Source: Bacillota bacterium
GTDB lineage: Bacteria > Bacillota > Clostridia > Tissierellales > Peptoniphilaceae
DNA length: 7,971 nucleotides
Assembly: GCA_023443025.1 (NCBI GenBank)
Contig: JAEZWM010000109.1
Coordinates: forward strand, 1 to 7,971
Reading direction: 5' to 3'
Shown: in pieces, positions 1-6,328 of the stretch
How the letters are laid out: every line of letters starts with the position of its first letter
How positions within the stretch are numbered: the stretch's first letter is position 1
The notes under the pieces: model-generated
What the model saw: the letters and a program-made list of their open reading frames with translations, nothing else
The model's database searches: none
Told to the model about the DNA's origin: nothing
Position numbers and translations under genes: made by a program

Positions 1-1
1 A

Positions 2-1243
2 GAAACTGAGGAACCAAAGGAAGCGGAAGAGTCAGAGGAGCTAGTTGAAATTGAATTTTGGCATGGCCTAAGTGGAGAAAATGGAGAAGTTCTTGAATCA
101 ATAGTTAATAAATTCAATGAAGCTAATGAGAACTACAAAGTCAATTTAGTTTTCCAAGGACATTACAAAGATCTATTTGAAAAGCTTAGTGCATCTTCTC
201 AAACCGGTGAAATGCCTGCGTTATCAATGATTTTTGGCAACAGATTAACAGCATATATCATGAATGACATGGTAGAGCCACTAGATAGTTACGTAGAAGA
301 TTCTGAAATTGGATTTGATCAAGATGTTTGTAACGATATCCCTGAAGGACTAAGAAATATAGGACTATGGGGTGGCGTAAGATATTCACTTCCATTTAAT
401 AAATCAGTTTTCATGCTTTATTATAATGCTGATGAATTTGAAGCTAAAGGTATTGAAGTTCCAACGACTTGGGAAGAGTTGAGAGCGGCAGCTGAACAAT
501 TAACCTATGATGATAAAGTTGGTTTAATATTTAATCAAAACTTGGGAATAGATTTTAGTTTTTGGGTTGAGCAAGCAGGTGGACATATTTATGATGAAAC
601 AACTGATGAAGTTTTAATAGACTCACCAGAAACGAAGAAAGCTTATGAATTCGTAACAGGAATGATAGCAGATGGCATTGCACAAGTGGCAGATGAAGAA
701 GGATATATTACCGGACCGATGGCTAGAGGAGAAGCGTTTATGGGATTTGCATCATCATCTAACCTTCCACATATGAAAGAAGCATGTGAAGAGACAGGTG
801 TGAACTGGGCAGTAGCAGCATTACCATCTGGTGATAAGAGTGCAGCATCTTTCTCAGGAACAGATATCACAATGTTCAATACAGTAGATGAAAATCAAAA
901 GAAAGCAGCTTTTGAATTTATGAAATTTTGGTATGAAACTGAAAATCAAGTTGAATGGGGTAAAGGTTCTGGATATCTACCTCTAACAAATAGTGCATTT
1001 AATGACCCTGAATTCCAAAAGTTTCTAGATGAAGAAGATGGAAGTAAAAGAGTTGCATTGGATATGTTCCCATTTGCTTTTGCTGATCCAAAAGTTTTAA
1101 ATGGATACGCAATTCACAGCAATATGCAACAAGCCATCGAAGAAATAATAGCCGGAACTAAGACGATTGATGAGGCATTAACACAGGCACAAGAACGAGC
1201 TGTTCAAGAGATGGAAGAAGCAGCTAAGAATGTGAGTAATTAA
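2..1243 (+). CDS. ABC transporter extracellular solute-binding protein (UgpB/SBP_bac_8-like), 5' partial
   Basis: The reading frame is open from the left edge to the TAA at 1241-1243, so 413 C-terminal residues are visible and the start, signal peptide and presumed lipobox lie outside. The first ~13 residues are an acidic, Glu-rich linker typical of a tether after a lipidated cysteine. The mature fold follows with VEIEFWHGLSGENG, the usual first strand of the family 1 (UgpB/MalE-type) binding proteins. Other family marks are YYNADEFEAKGIEVPTTWEE, a GYLPL motif and a C-terminal helix with NMQQAIEEIIAG. The role would be capture of a solute, probably a sugar or sugar-phosphate, outside the membrane for an ABC importer; the ligand cannot be read from sequence. 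The ATG at 212 is internal, since the homologous N-terminal domain lies upstream of it. No permease gene follows; the next gene starts 3 nt after the stop. Confidence 0.93.
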   Translation, partial: ETEEPKEAEESEELVEIEFWHGLSGENGEVLESIVNKFNEANENYKVNLVFQGHYKDLFEKLSASSQTGEMPALSMIFGNRLTAYIMNDMVEPLDSYVEDSEIGFDQDVCNDIPEGLRNIGLWGGVRYSLPFNKSVFMLYYNADEFEAKGIEVPTTWEELRAAAEQLTYDDKVGLIFNQNLGIDFSFWVEQAGGHIYDETTDEVLIDSPETKKAYEFVTGMIADGIAQVADEEGYITGPMARGEAFMGFASSSNLPHMKEACEETGVNWAVAALPSGDKSAASFSGTDITMFNTVDENQKKAAFEFMKFWYETENQVEWGKGSGYLPLTNSAFNDPEFQKFLDEEDGSKRVALDMFPFAFADPKVLNGYAIHSNMQQAIEEIIAGTKTIDEALTQAQERAVQEMEEAAKNVSN

Positions 1244-1246
1244 TTA

Positions 1247-1801
1247 GTGGAAAAGAAAAACATAGTTCTAGTATCTCATTGTTTGTTAAACCCATACTCA
1301 CAAGTTGTAAGTAAAAATAGAACACCTTTTGAATTAAAACCATTGTTGGATTGGCTATATGAAAACCAAGTTGGTGTATATCAACTGCCCTGTCCCGAAA
1401 TGCACATATATGGGCTCAAGAGATGGGGACATGTAAGAGAGCAGTTTGATAATAATTTCTATCGAAATACAAGCAGAGAACTGCTTGATCCAGTAAAAGA
1501 CCACATACACGAGTATCTTAACAACGGCTACAAAATTCTTGGAGTACTTGGCATCAATGGAAGTCCAAGTTGTGGTGTTGATTTCTCTTGTTCTAGTTCT
1601 GAGTGGTACGGTGAGATAAGTTCTATTGATTCAATAGAAGAAAAATTAAAAGAATTAGAATATGTGAAAAGCAAAGGTGTTTTTATGGAAGAATTTGAAA
1701 GTATGCACGATATGAATGTCTCAATACCAATGTATGGAGTACAGCATGATAATGTACATGATATTATAAAAATACTAAGTTTTAAGATCAGGCAAGAATA
1801 G
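1247..1801 (+). CDS. TudS/DUF523-related putative Fe-S desulfidase
   Basis: This 184-residue protein has the cysteine pattern of the DUF523/TudS (thiouracil desulfidase) group: SHCLLN with Cys12, QLPCPEM with Cys49 followed by Glu51, and GINGSPSCG with Cys109. In characterised TudS three conserved cysteines hold a [4Fe-4S] cluster that accepts sulfur from a thiolated substrate; I infer the same chemistry here. It resembles the variant annotated as CD3072-family TudS-related proteins, recalled by motif rather than by search. The substrate is unknown. The GTG at 1247 is the only sensible start: the next Met is residue 52, beyond Cys12, and the frame upstream is closed by the stop of the solute-binding gene. 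That stop lies in the same frame with only TTA between, so translation probably depends on coupling; no good Shine-Dalgarno is visible. A terminator begins inside the last codons. Confidence 0.8.
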   Translation: MEKKNIVLVSHCLLNPYSQVVSKNRTPFELKPLLDWLYENQVGVYQLPCPEMHIYGLKRWGHVREQFDNNFYRNTSRELLDPVKDHIHEYLNNGYKILGVLGINGSPSCGVDFSCSSSEWYGEISSIDSIEEKLKELEYVKSKGVFMEEFESMHDMNVSIPMYGVQHDNVHDIIKILSFKIRQE

Positions 1802-1817
1802 TTGCCTGGTCTTTTTT
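1786..1817 (+). terminator. Rho-independent terminator after the desulfidase gene
   Basis: A 10-bp stem pairs 1786-1795 (gatcaggcaa) with 1802-1811 (ttgcctggtc), with one G-U pair and a 6-nt loop, followed by six T at 1812-1817. The stem includes the last codons and stop of the upstream gene. It closes the solute-binding/desulfidase unit and separates it from the folate operon. Confidence 0.9.
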
Positions 1818-1867
1818 ACACAATTATACAAACTTAATTCAATATTACTATTATCATGTCTTTTTAG

Positions 1868-1896
1868 TTTGCTCTAATACACTTATTTGGTATAAT
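1868..1896 (+). promoter_or_regulatory. Promoter of the folE operon (extended -10)
   Basis: A perfect TATAAT lies at 1891-1896, preceded by TGG at 1888-1890, which makes an extended -10. The -35 region is poor (tttgct at 1868-1873, 17-nt spacing), as is common for extended -10 promoters. Transcription would start near 1903, leaving about 100 nt of leader before folE. Confidence 0.65.
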
Positions 1897-1902
1897 GAAC
1901 AA

Positions 1903-2005
1903 AGCAAAAGAAATAATAAAAAAAATGATTAATAGAGGTGTAGCAGCTTAGGAGTTTGAACTGTAGACCTTTGATTTTCAAAGTCATTGTAGAAAGGGAA
2001 AACAT
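1903..2005 (+). promoter_or_regulatory. folE leader with competing pairings; possible unknown regulatory RNA
   Basis: This stretch has no convincing gene. Segment 1968-1972 (cctt+t) can pair in three mutually exclusive ways: with agaggt at 1934-1939, with tcaaag at 1978-1983 (a 6-bp hairpin with a 3-nt loop), or with the folE Shine-Dalgarno aaagg at 1993-1997. cag at 1943-1945 and ctg at 1961-1963 could extend the first arrangement. That is the layout of a translation-controlling leader, but the stems are short. It lacks the conserved THF riboswitch sequences found at 6329-6423. The ribosome binding site aaaggg at 1993-1998 sits 7 nt before the folE ATG. Confidence 0.3.
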
Positions 2006-2560
2006 ATGGACAAAAAGAAAATAGAACAAGCTATTTCGCTTATAATTGAGGCGATTGGAGAAGACACAAATCGTGAGGGACTTGTAGAGACTCCTAAGAG
2101 GATTGCGAGGATGTATGAGGAAGTTTTCTCCGGCATTAATCAAACTGCAGAAGTTCATTTATCAAAATCTTTTGAAATCGTAGATGATAATTTGGTTGTG
2201 GAAAAAGATATTACTTTCCACTCTATGTGTGAACATCATTTCTTGCCATTTTGGGGTAAAGTTCACATAGCTTATATTCCTCAAGGTAGGGTGGCAGGGC
2301 TTTCAAAACTAGCGAGAACGGTCGATGTATATGCTAGAAAGCCGCAATTACAAGAAAGACTTAACTTAGAAATAGTTGAAGCACTTATGAAATATTTAAA
2401 TGCAAAAGGTGCATTAGTTGTTGTAGAAGCTGAACATATGTGTATGAACATGAGAGGTGTTAAAAAACCGGGGACATCTACAGTTACATATGTAGCTAGA
2501 GGAATATTTGAAGAGGATCAAGACCTTAAAAATGATGCATTTAAGTTAATGGGACTATAA
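2006..2560 (+). CDS. folE: GTP cyclohydrolase I
   Basis: The 184-residue product fits GTP cyclohydrolase I (usual length ~185-220), the first enzyme of tetrahydrofolate synthesis: GTP plus water gives 7,8-dihydroneopterin triphosphate plus formate. Visible motifs are REGLVETPKRIARMYEE (from residue 23), SMCEHHFLPFWGKVHIAYIP (73-92), GLSKLARTVDVYARKPQLQERL split around residues 98-119, and HMCMNMRG (144-151). By alignment with the E. coli enzyme, zinc is held by Cys75, His78 and Cys146, with His77 and His144 as catalytic/active-site histidines; all are present. The enzyme is a cytoplasmic homo-oligomer (decamer in the family). The start has a good aaaggg site 7 nt upstream. It is the first gene of the folE-HD-folBK operon, and its stop overlaps the next ATG (TAATG). 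FolE can also feed queuosine synthesis, but the neighbours point to folate. Confidence 0.97.
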   Translation: MDKKKIEQAISLIIEAIGEDTNREGLVETPKRIARMYEEVFSGINQTAEVHLSKSFEIVDDNLVVEKDITFHSMCEHHFLPFWGKVHIAYIPQGRVAGLSKLARTVDVYARKPQLQERLNLEIVEALMKYLNAKGALVVVEAEHMCMNMRGVKKPGTSTVTYVARGIFEEDQDLKNDAFKLMGL

Positions 2561-3039
2561 TGAAAAATATTGACAGTATTCTATTGGATGAAAAGTTTAG
2601 AGAGTATAGTAAAAAGCTCGTAGAACTCGAGAAAGATAGGATTTTCTGTAAACATGATTTAGAACATTCTTTAGATGTTGCAAGGATTTGTTATATACTG
2701 ACACTGGAAGATGGTGTAAAAGTAGGCAAAGAAATCATTTATGCTACTGCTCTTTTACACGATTTAGGAAGAGTTAAGCAGTATACAGATGGAACTCCTC
2801 ATGACATCGCATCATATGAGATTGCCGGTGACATACTCAGTAGAACTGACTTTTTAGAAAATGAAGTTGAAATAATTTTAGACTGTATTGCAAAACATAG
2901 GCATAAATCTGATGCAGAATCATACTTTACAAAGACCTTTTACAAAGCAGACAAACTGTCTAGAATGTGTTTCAATTGTCCTGCATGGGACATATGTAAT
3001 TGGTCTGATGAAAAAAAGAACAAAAGCATCATATATTAG
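2560..3039 (+). CDS. HD-domain phosphohydrolase in the folate operon; candidate dihydroneopterin triphosphate hydrolase
   Basis: This 159-residue cytoplasmic protein has the HD metal-dependent phosphohydrolase signature: His36 (LEHSLDVAR), the His67-Asp68 pair (ALLHDLGR), His81 (TPHDIASYE), His113/His115 (AKHRHKS) and Asp131 (YKADKLSR). These are the metal ligands expected of an HD domain. An additional Cys cluster, CFNCPAWDIC (Cys137, Cys140, Cys146), lies near the C-terminus. The start overlaps the folE stop by 1 nt, which suggests translational coupling and a tight functional link. The gene lies between folE and folB-folK, exactly where the triphosphate of dihydroneopterin triphosphate must be removed; no NudB/FolQ-type Nudix protein is present in the window. 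The HD assignment is read from sequence. The substrate is inference from position, and a nucleotide phosphohydrolase of another kind is possible. Confidence 0.85.
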   Translation: MKNIDSILLDEKFREYSKKLVELEKDRIFCKHDLEHSLDVARICYILTLEDGVKVGKEIIYATALLHDLGRVKQYTDGTPHDIASYEIAGDILSRTDFLENEVEIILDCIAKHRHKSDAESYFTKTFYKADKLSRMCFNCPAWDICNWSDEKKNKSIIY

Positions 3040-3047
3040 GAGAGAGA

Positions 3048-3866
3048 ATGGATACGCTTATAATAAAAGACTTAGAAGTATATGCAAATCATGGGGTTTT
3101 TGAAGAAGAAAAAAAGCTTGGACAAAAATTCATGATCTCAGTTGCGATAGGTTATAACATGAAGGAAAGTGCTCTTGGGAATGATTTGGAAAAATCTGTA
3201 CATTATGGACTTCTATCTCAAGAATTAACAAAAGAGTTTACAAAAACCAGCTATGATTTAATAGAAACTTGTGCATATAAATTATTGGAGTATATCTTTG
3301 AGAAATACCCTATTATAAAAAAAGTAGAGGTAACTATAAAGAAACCGTGGGCTCCAATCGGACTGCCACTTGAAACAGTACAGGTCACAGTTGCAAGACA
3401 AAAAAGAAGATATTTTGTATCCATCGGAACTAATATCGGTGACAAAGAGAAAAACATTGAAGAATCTATTGAACTGTTAGGAAAGAGTGCAAGAATAATT
3501 AAAAAATCAGCAAACTACCAAACCGAAGCGTGGGGAAAAACAGATCAAGATGATTTCTTAAACTGTGTAGTGGAAGCGGAATCTATAGAAGAGCCGATAG
3601 ACTTCTTACATTTATTACAGACCATAGAAAACCAAATGGGAAGGGTACGAGTGGAAAAGTGGGGTTCTAGGATAATAGATTTAGATATAATATATGCGGA
3701 TAAGGAAATTATTTACGAAGATAATCTAATCATACCTCATCCATATATTCACGAAAGATTATTTGTACTTGAGCCACTAAATGAAATTGCACCTTTTTTT
3801 GTTCATCCAATAAAAAATCAAACCACAGAAGAAATGCTTAGAAACATTCAAATTATAACAGAATAA
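3048..3866 (+). CDS. folBK: Bifunctional dihydroneopterin aldolase / 6-hydroxymethyl-dihydropterin pyrophosphokinase (FolB-FolK fusion)
   Basis: The 272-residue protein carries two folate enzymes. Residues 1-117 are FolB: LEVYANHGVFEEEKKLGQ (9-26), HYG with Tyr53, and VTIKKP with Lys99 as the likely catalytic lysine; FolB cleaves dihydroneopterin to 6-hydroxymethyl-dihydropterin and glycolaldehyde. Residues ~121-272 are FolK (HPPK): FVSIGTNIGDKEKNI (123-137), YQTEAWGKTDQDDFLN (157-172), RIIDLDIIYAD (208-218, with the magnesium-binding Asp211 and Asp213) and IPHPYIHERLFVLEPL (229-244); FolK transfers pyrophosphate from ATP. The domains join with almost no linker (ARQKRRYF), and no stop or frameshift separates them, so the fusion is genuine. 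Its aggag site overlaps the stop of the HD gene 8 nt upstream. Last gene of the operon; a terminator follows directly. Confidence 0.96.
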   Translation: MDTLIIKDLEVYANHGVFEEEKKLGQKFMISVAIGYNMKESALGNDLEKSVHYGLLSQELTKEFTKTSYDLIETCAYKLLEYIFEKYPIIKKVEVTIKKPWAPIGLPLETVQVTVARQKRRYFVSIGTNIGDKEKNIEESIELLGKSARIIKKSANYQTEAWGKTDQDDFLNCVVEAESIEEPIDFLHLLQTIENQMGRVRVEKWGSRIIDLDIIYADKEIIYEDNLIIPHPYIHERLFVLEPLNEIAPFFVHPIKNQTTEEMLRNIQIITE

Positions 3867-3869
3867 ATT

Positions 3870-3910
3870 AAAAACCTCCGCATTTTTGAAGTATATGCAG
3901 AGGTTTTTTT
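3870..3910. terminator. Bidirectional terminator between folBK and folP
   Basis: cctc at 3875-3878 pairs with gagg at 3900-3903. The stem continues through flanking A (3870-3874) and T (3904-3910) runs and inward by gca/tgc (3880-3882 with 3896-3898) after one mismatch. Each strand ends in a T-rich tract, so the one hairpin can stop both folBK transcription (+) and folP transcription (-). The folP stop codon begins 1 nt beyond it. Confidence 0.85.
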
Positions 3911-3911
3911 A

Positions 3912-4886
3912 TTAGTTCTTATAGGCTGAAAAATTAATGTTTTCTTCCTCTTCAGCGAATTTAATTGCCGATGCTATTGCCAGAGCCATTTTATGTTCTT
4001 TTATAGAATGAACACGAATTACTGAAACATCAGAAAGTGCAGCGATGACTGAGATATAAGATGAAGCTATATCCCGATTTGCAAAGCCTTCCTCAGTTTT
4101 AACATCGTTATTAAATCCATTTTCACCTAGGATATTTTGTATAAATCTCTTTCTGGAAACTCCAAGAAAAGTCAAATGACCCATTTTTTTAAGAACATCA
4201 ATTTCTTTGATAAGTATTAAGTTTTCCTTTTTAGTAAGTCCAAAACCAATTCCCGGATCAAGCATTATTCTATCCTTTGAAATACCGGCTGCACTCGCTC
4301 TTGCAAGAGATTTTTGAAAGAATCTATCCATAAACTCTATTATGGGAAGATTTGTATTTTCTTTTAACTCTTCTGGTGTAAAAGCACCTTCTCCGCCAAA
4401 AGTCGGGAAGATCTTTGAACCTTCATGCTCTGGTCTTCCTATAACGGGATTAAACATTAGGATAGCTCCGGAATCAGAGTTACCAACTACCTCTGCCATT
4501 TTTGGATCACCTAAGAACCCGGTTATATCATTTATGATTTCCGCCCCTGCTTCAATCGCTGCTTTTGCAACCTGACTTTTCCATGTGTCAACCGATATTA
4601 TACAATCAGTTTTTTCTTTCAGCTCTTTGACTACCGGCACGATTCTATTAATTTCATCTTCGATTTGTACATAATGTGAGCCTGGTCTTGTAGACTCACC
4701 ACCTATATCAATCATGTGTGCACCTTGTTCTGCGAGCTCAAGACCTCCTTTAATAGCGTCCTCTTTATTATAAAACTTTCCACCATCGGAAAATGAATCC
4801 GGTGTTACATTAAGGATTCCACATATTAGAGTTTTATCATTTTCCGTAATTATTTTATCCTTATATTTAAAAATTAAATTTTTCAT
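3912..4886 (-). CDS. folP: Dihydropteroate synthase, long-loop variant
   Basis: DHPS condenses 6-hydroxymethyl-dihydropterin pyrophosphate with p-aminobenzoate to dihydropteroate. Motifs in order: GILNVTPDSFSDGG (23-36, Asn25), IDIGGESTRPGS (59-70), SVDTWK with Asp100, IINDITG with Asn119, LDPGIGFG with Asp210, GVSRKRF with Lys246 and RVHS with Arg291/His293. All the expected pterin and pABA site residues are present, and the STRPG loop shows no sulfonamide-resistance insertion. At 324 residues it is ~40-50 longer than typical DHPS (~270-285). The excess is mainly an inserted region at about 145-185, where the usual MHM-type strand end reads MFNPVIGRP and is followed by GSKIFPTFGGEGAFT. I believe this version recurs in Gram-positive anaerobes, but that is memory only. 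aggag lies 5 nt upstream of ATG and overlaps the permease stop; the two genes share the riboswitch-led transcript. Confidence 0.95.
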   Translation of the reverse strand: MKNLIFKYKDKIITENDKTLICGILNVTPDSFSDGGKFYNKEDAIKGGLELAEQGAHMIDIGGESTRPGSHYVQIEDEINRIVPVVKELKEKTDCIISVDTWKSQVAKAAIEAGAEIINDITGFLGDPKMAEVVGNSDSGAILMFNPVIGRPEHEGSKIFPTFGGEGAFTPEELKENTNLPIIEFMDRFFQKSLARASAAGISKDRIMLDPGIGFGLTKKENLILIKEIDVLKKMGHLTFLGVSRKRFIQNILGENGFNNDVKTEEGFANRDIASSYISVIAALSDVSVIRVHSIKEHKMALAIASAIKFAEEEENINFSAYKN

Positions 4887-4895
4887 ATCTTCTCC

Positions 4896-6263
4896 TTATA
4901 ATAAACCCATGATTTTCCACCATGGGAAATATAGTGCAAAAACCATTATAATAACAGCAATAAACATAAAGCTTCCCATTCTGGTCATAAAACTATCAGG
5001 GTAATATTCTTTCCCTGCACCTATCATCATCGTTGCATGATGAAAAGGTAACATAAAATGAAGATTCACAGCGATATATGTAATTAGTGTAATTACAATA
5101 CCATTAATTTGAGCATTTTCGACCATCGGGACTAAGATAGGTAGTACAACAGACATAGTGGCCACAGAAGACCCAATGCATAAATGAAGCACTAAAACAA
5201 CAATCATAAGCAGTAAGAAATATATAGGGCTTTCAGGACTACTTAATACAGTGCTCAACTGTTGGAAAAAGATCTCAGTTATACCTTCATTCCCAAGAAC
5301 CTTACCAATACTAAATGCAGAAACCAAGAAGAGTAAAAATCCTAGATTTACAGACTTTAGATCGGACTTTTTAAGCACTCCCATTAAAAACATTATGACA
5401 ACTCCAAAAGTTGAGAAAATCCAAGGTTTGATTCCGTGAACTCCTTCGAAAATCCAAAGAAGTATAATTATGAACATAATTAAAATTACAGTGAGCTTTC
5501 TACTGTTTTTTTCTTCTGCCAAATCAGTGTTTCTAACCATAGATTCATCGAAGTGTGCAAGCTCTTTCCTAAAGATAAACTTAATCAAATACATCGATAT
5601 TACTGATACAAAAGCGGTTGGAAGTGCCATAAATTTAAACCATTCCAAACTAGTCAGATCTCCTTGTACTGAAGCGGTAGAAAAACTTAGAGCGGCACCA
5701 TTAAGTACGATATCACCATTTAAAAACATCATATAAGTTACAGTTATAGCAAAGAATAGATTAAATAAAATAACCTGTTTTGCTTTTAATTGGTCTTGAT
5801 TATTATGAGTAATAAGTGAAGAATAGATACTTCCCATAATAATTACTCTGGCAAATGCTTGCGGTATAATAAATACCAGAACAATACCCAGTAAATAGGG
5901 TACAAACAAAACCATGTTGATGGTTTTTGCCGAACGATAAAAGATGCTACTCACAATTCCATTAACGGCACCGCTATTAATCATACCAACGGACAATAAT
6001 GTCGTAGTAATTATAAGGAAAAATGTATCTGAATAGGCAAAAGAAATTACATCCTTAGCCGGTGTCTTAGAAAAAATGATAAAAGAAGCCAACAGCAAAC
6101 CAGATACTAGATTTCTATTTAGCCCGCTACTTGCCCATAGTATTACAGCACTGACAAGTGAGCCTAAGATGATCCCTTGGTTGGTACTGATTCCTAACGG
6201 TTTGAGAAGTACTATTAGAGCAAAAGCTATTAGGGAGATTACAATATACTTTCTTTTACACAT
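4896..6263 (-). CDS. SLC13/DASS-like (ion-transporter superfamily) permease under THF riboswitch; candidate folate-precursor transporter
   Basis: A 455-residue integral membrane protein with roughly 11-13 hydrophobic segments (about 7-21, 30-47, 50-66, 80-98, 115-135, 163-182, 208-230, 256-297 as a pair, 308-324, 346-375, 385-404, 430-447). The pattern resembles SLC13/DASS carboxylate carriers. GSSVATMSVVLPILVP (364-379) occupies the place of the SNTATAAMLLPI-type motif, and LPFHHATMMIGAG (405-417) that of the LPxxTPPNA motif, so the substrate-site motifs deviate from dicarboxylate carriers. I chose the ATG at 6263, with perfect ggagg 6 nt upstream and a positive MCKRK before the first membrane segment. 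The ATG at 6299 lies in a terminator-like hairpin. The gene is 9 nt from folP and under a THF riboswitch, so import of p-aminobenzoate or another folate-related carboxylate is inferred. Family: fairly sure. Substrate: a hypothesis. Confidence 0.8.
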   Translation of the reverse strand: MCKRKYIVISLIAFALIVLLKPLGISTNQGIILGSLVSAVILWASSGLNRNLVSGLLLASFIIFSKTPAKDVISFAYSDTFFLIITTTLLSVGMINSGAVNGIVSSIFYRSAKTINMVLFVPYLLGIVLVFIIPQAFARVIIMGSIYSSLITHNNQDQLKAKQVILFNLFFAITVTYMMFLNGDIVLNGAALSFSTASVQGDLTSLEWFKFMALPTAFVSVISMYLIKFIFRKELAHFDESMVRNTDLAEEKNSRKLTVILIMFIIILLWIFEGVHGIKPWIFSTFGVVIMFLMGVLKKSDLKSVNLGFLLFLVSAFSIGKVLGNEGITEIFFQQLSTVLSSPESPIYFLLLMIVVLVLHLCIGSSVATMSVVLPILVPMVENAQINGIVITLITYIAVNLHFMLPFHHATMMIGAGKEYYPDSFMTRMGSFMFIAVIIMVFALYFPWWKIMGLL

Positions 6264-6269
6264 AACACA

Positions 6270-6274
6270 CCTCC
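6270..6274 (-). promoter_or_regulatory. Ribosome binding site fixing the permease start
   Basis: On the - strand this reads GGAGG (within ctggaggtg), 6 nt before the ATG at 6263. It decides the start codon in favour of 6263 over the in-frame ATG at 6299. The agguguG stretch covering it is complementary, with one G-U pair, to cacatct in the riboswitch downstream region (about 6319-6325 on the - strand), which could allow masking. Confidence 0.75.
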
Positions 6275-6278
6275 AGAC

Positions 6279-6309
6279 AAAAAAAGAAGGGTCAATCATA
6301 AAGATTCCC
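6279..6309 (-). terminator. Candidate attenuator terminator of the THF riboswitch
   Basis: On the - strand, gggaatc (6309-6303) pairs with gattgaccc (6297-6289) around a 5-nt loop, leaving a 2-nt bulge, and is followed by ttc and seven T (6285-6279). It lies between the THF aptamer and the permease ribosome binding site, where a transcription-attenuation platform is expected. The stem is imperfect, so efficiency is uncertain. Confidence 0.6.
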
Positions 6310-6328
6310 CGCTTCCTGCAGATGTGCG

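Noticed and set aside
212..1243. ATG at 212 as the start of the solute-binding protein
   Set aside because: The frame is open to the left edge, and the residues before it (VEIEFWHGLSG onward) are conserved N-terminal domain sequence.
1925..1951. Eight-codon upstream open frame in the folE leader (atg att aat ... tag)
   Set aside because: There is no Shine-Dalgarno ahead of it, only A/T-rich sequence, and its peptide contains no regulatory pattern; probably chance.
1903..2005. preQ1 or THF riboswitch ahead of folE
   Set aside because: The agaggt start superficially resembles preQ1-I, but the conserved A-rich tail and loop sequences are missing, as are the THF cgttaag and gggatgt elements.
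2888..3103. Plus-strand 71-codon open frame over the HD gene end and folBK start
   Set aside because: It overlaps two well-supported genes in another frame and its product shows no family features.
4677..4709. Possible sulfonamide-resistance change in the FolP STRPG loop
   Set aside because: The loop reads GGESTRPGS, the normal sensitive-type sequence without insertion or the usual substitutions.
6264..6299. ATG at 6299 (- strand) as permease start, adding 12 residues
   Set aside because: It falls inside the terminator-like hairpin and before its T tract, while the ATG at 6263 has a perfect ggagg site 6 nt upstream.
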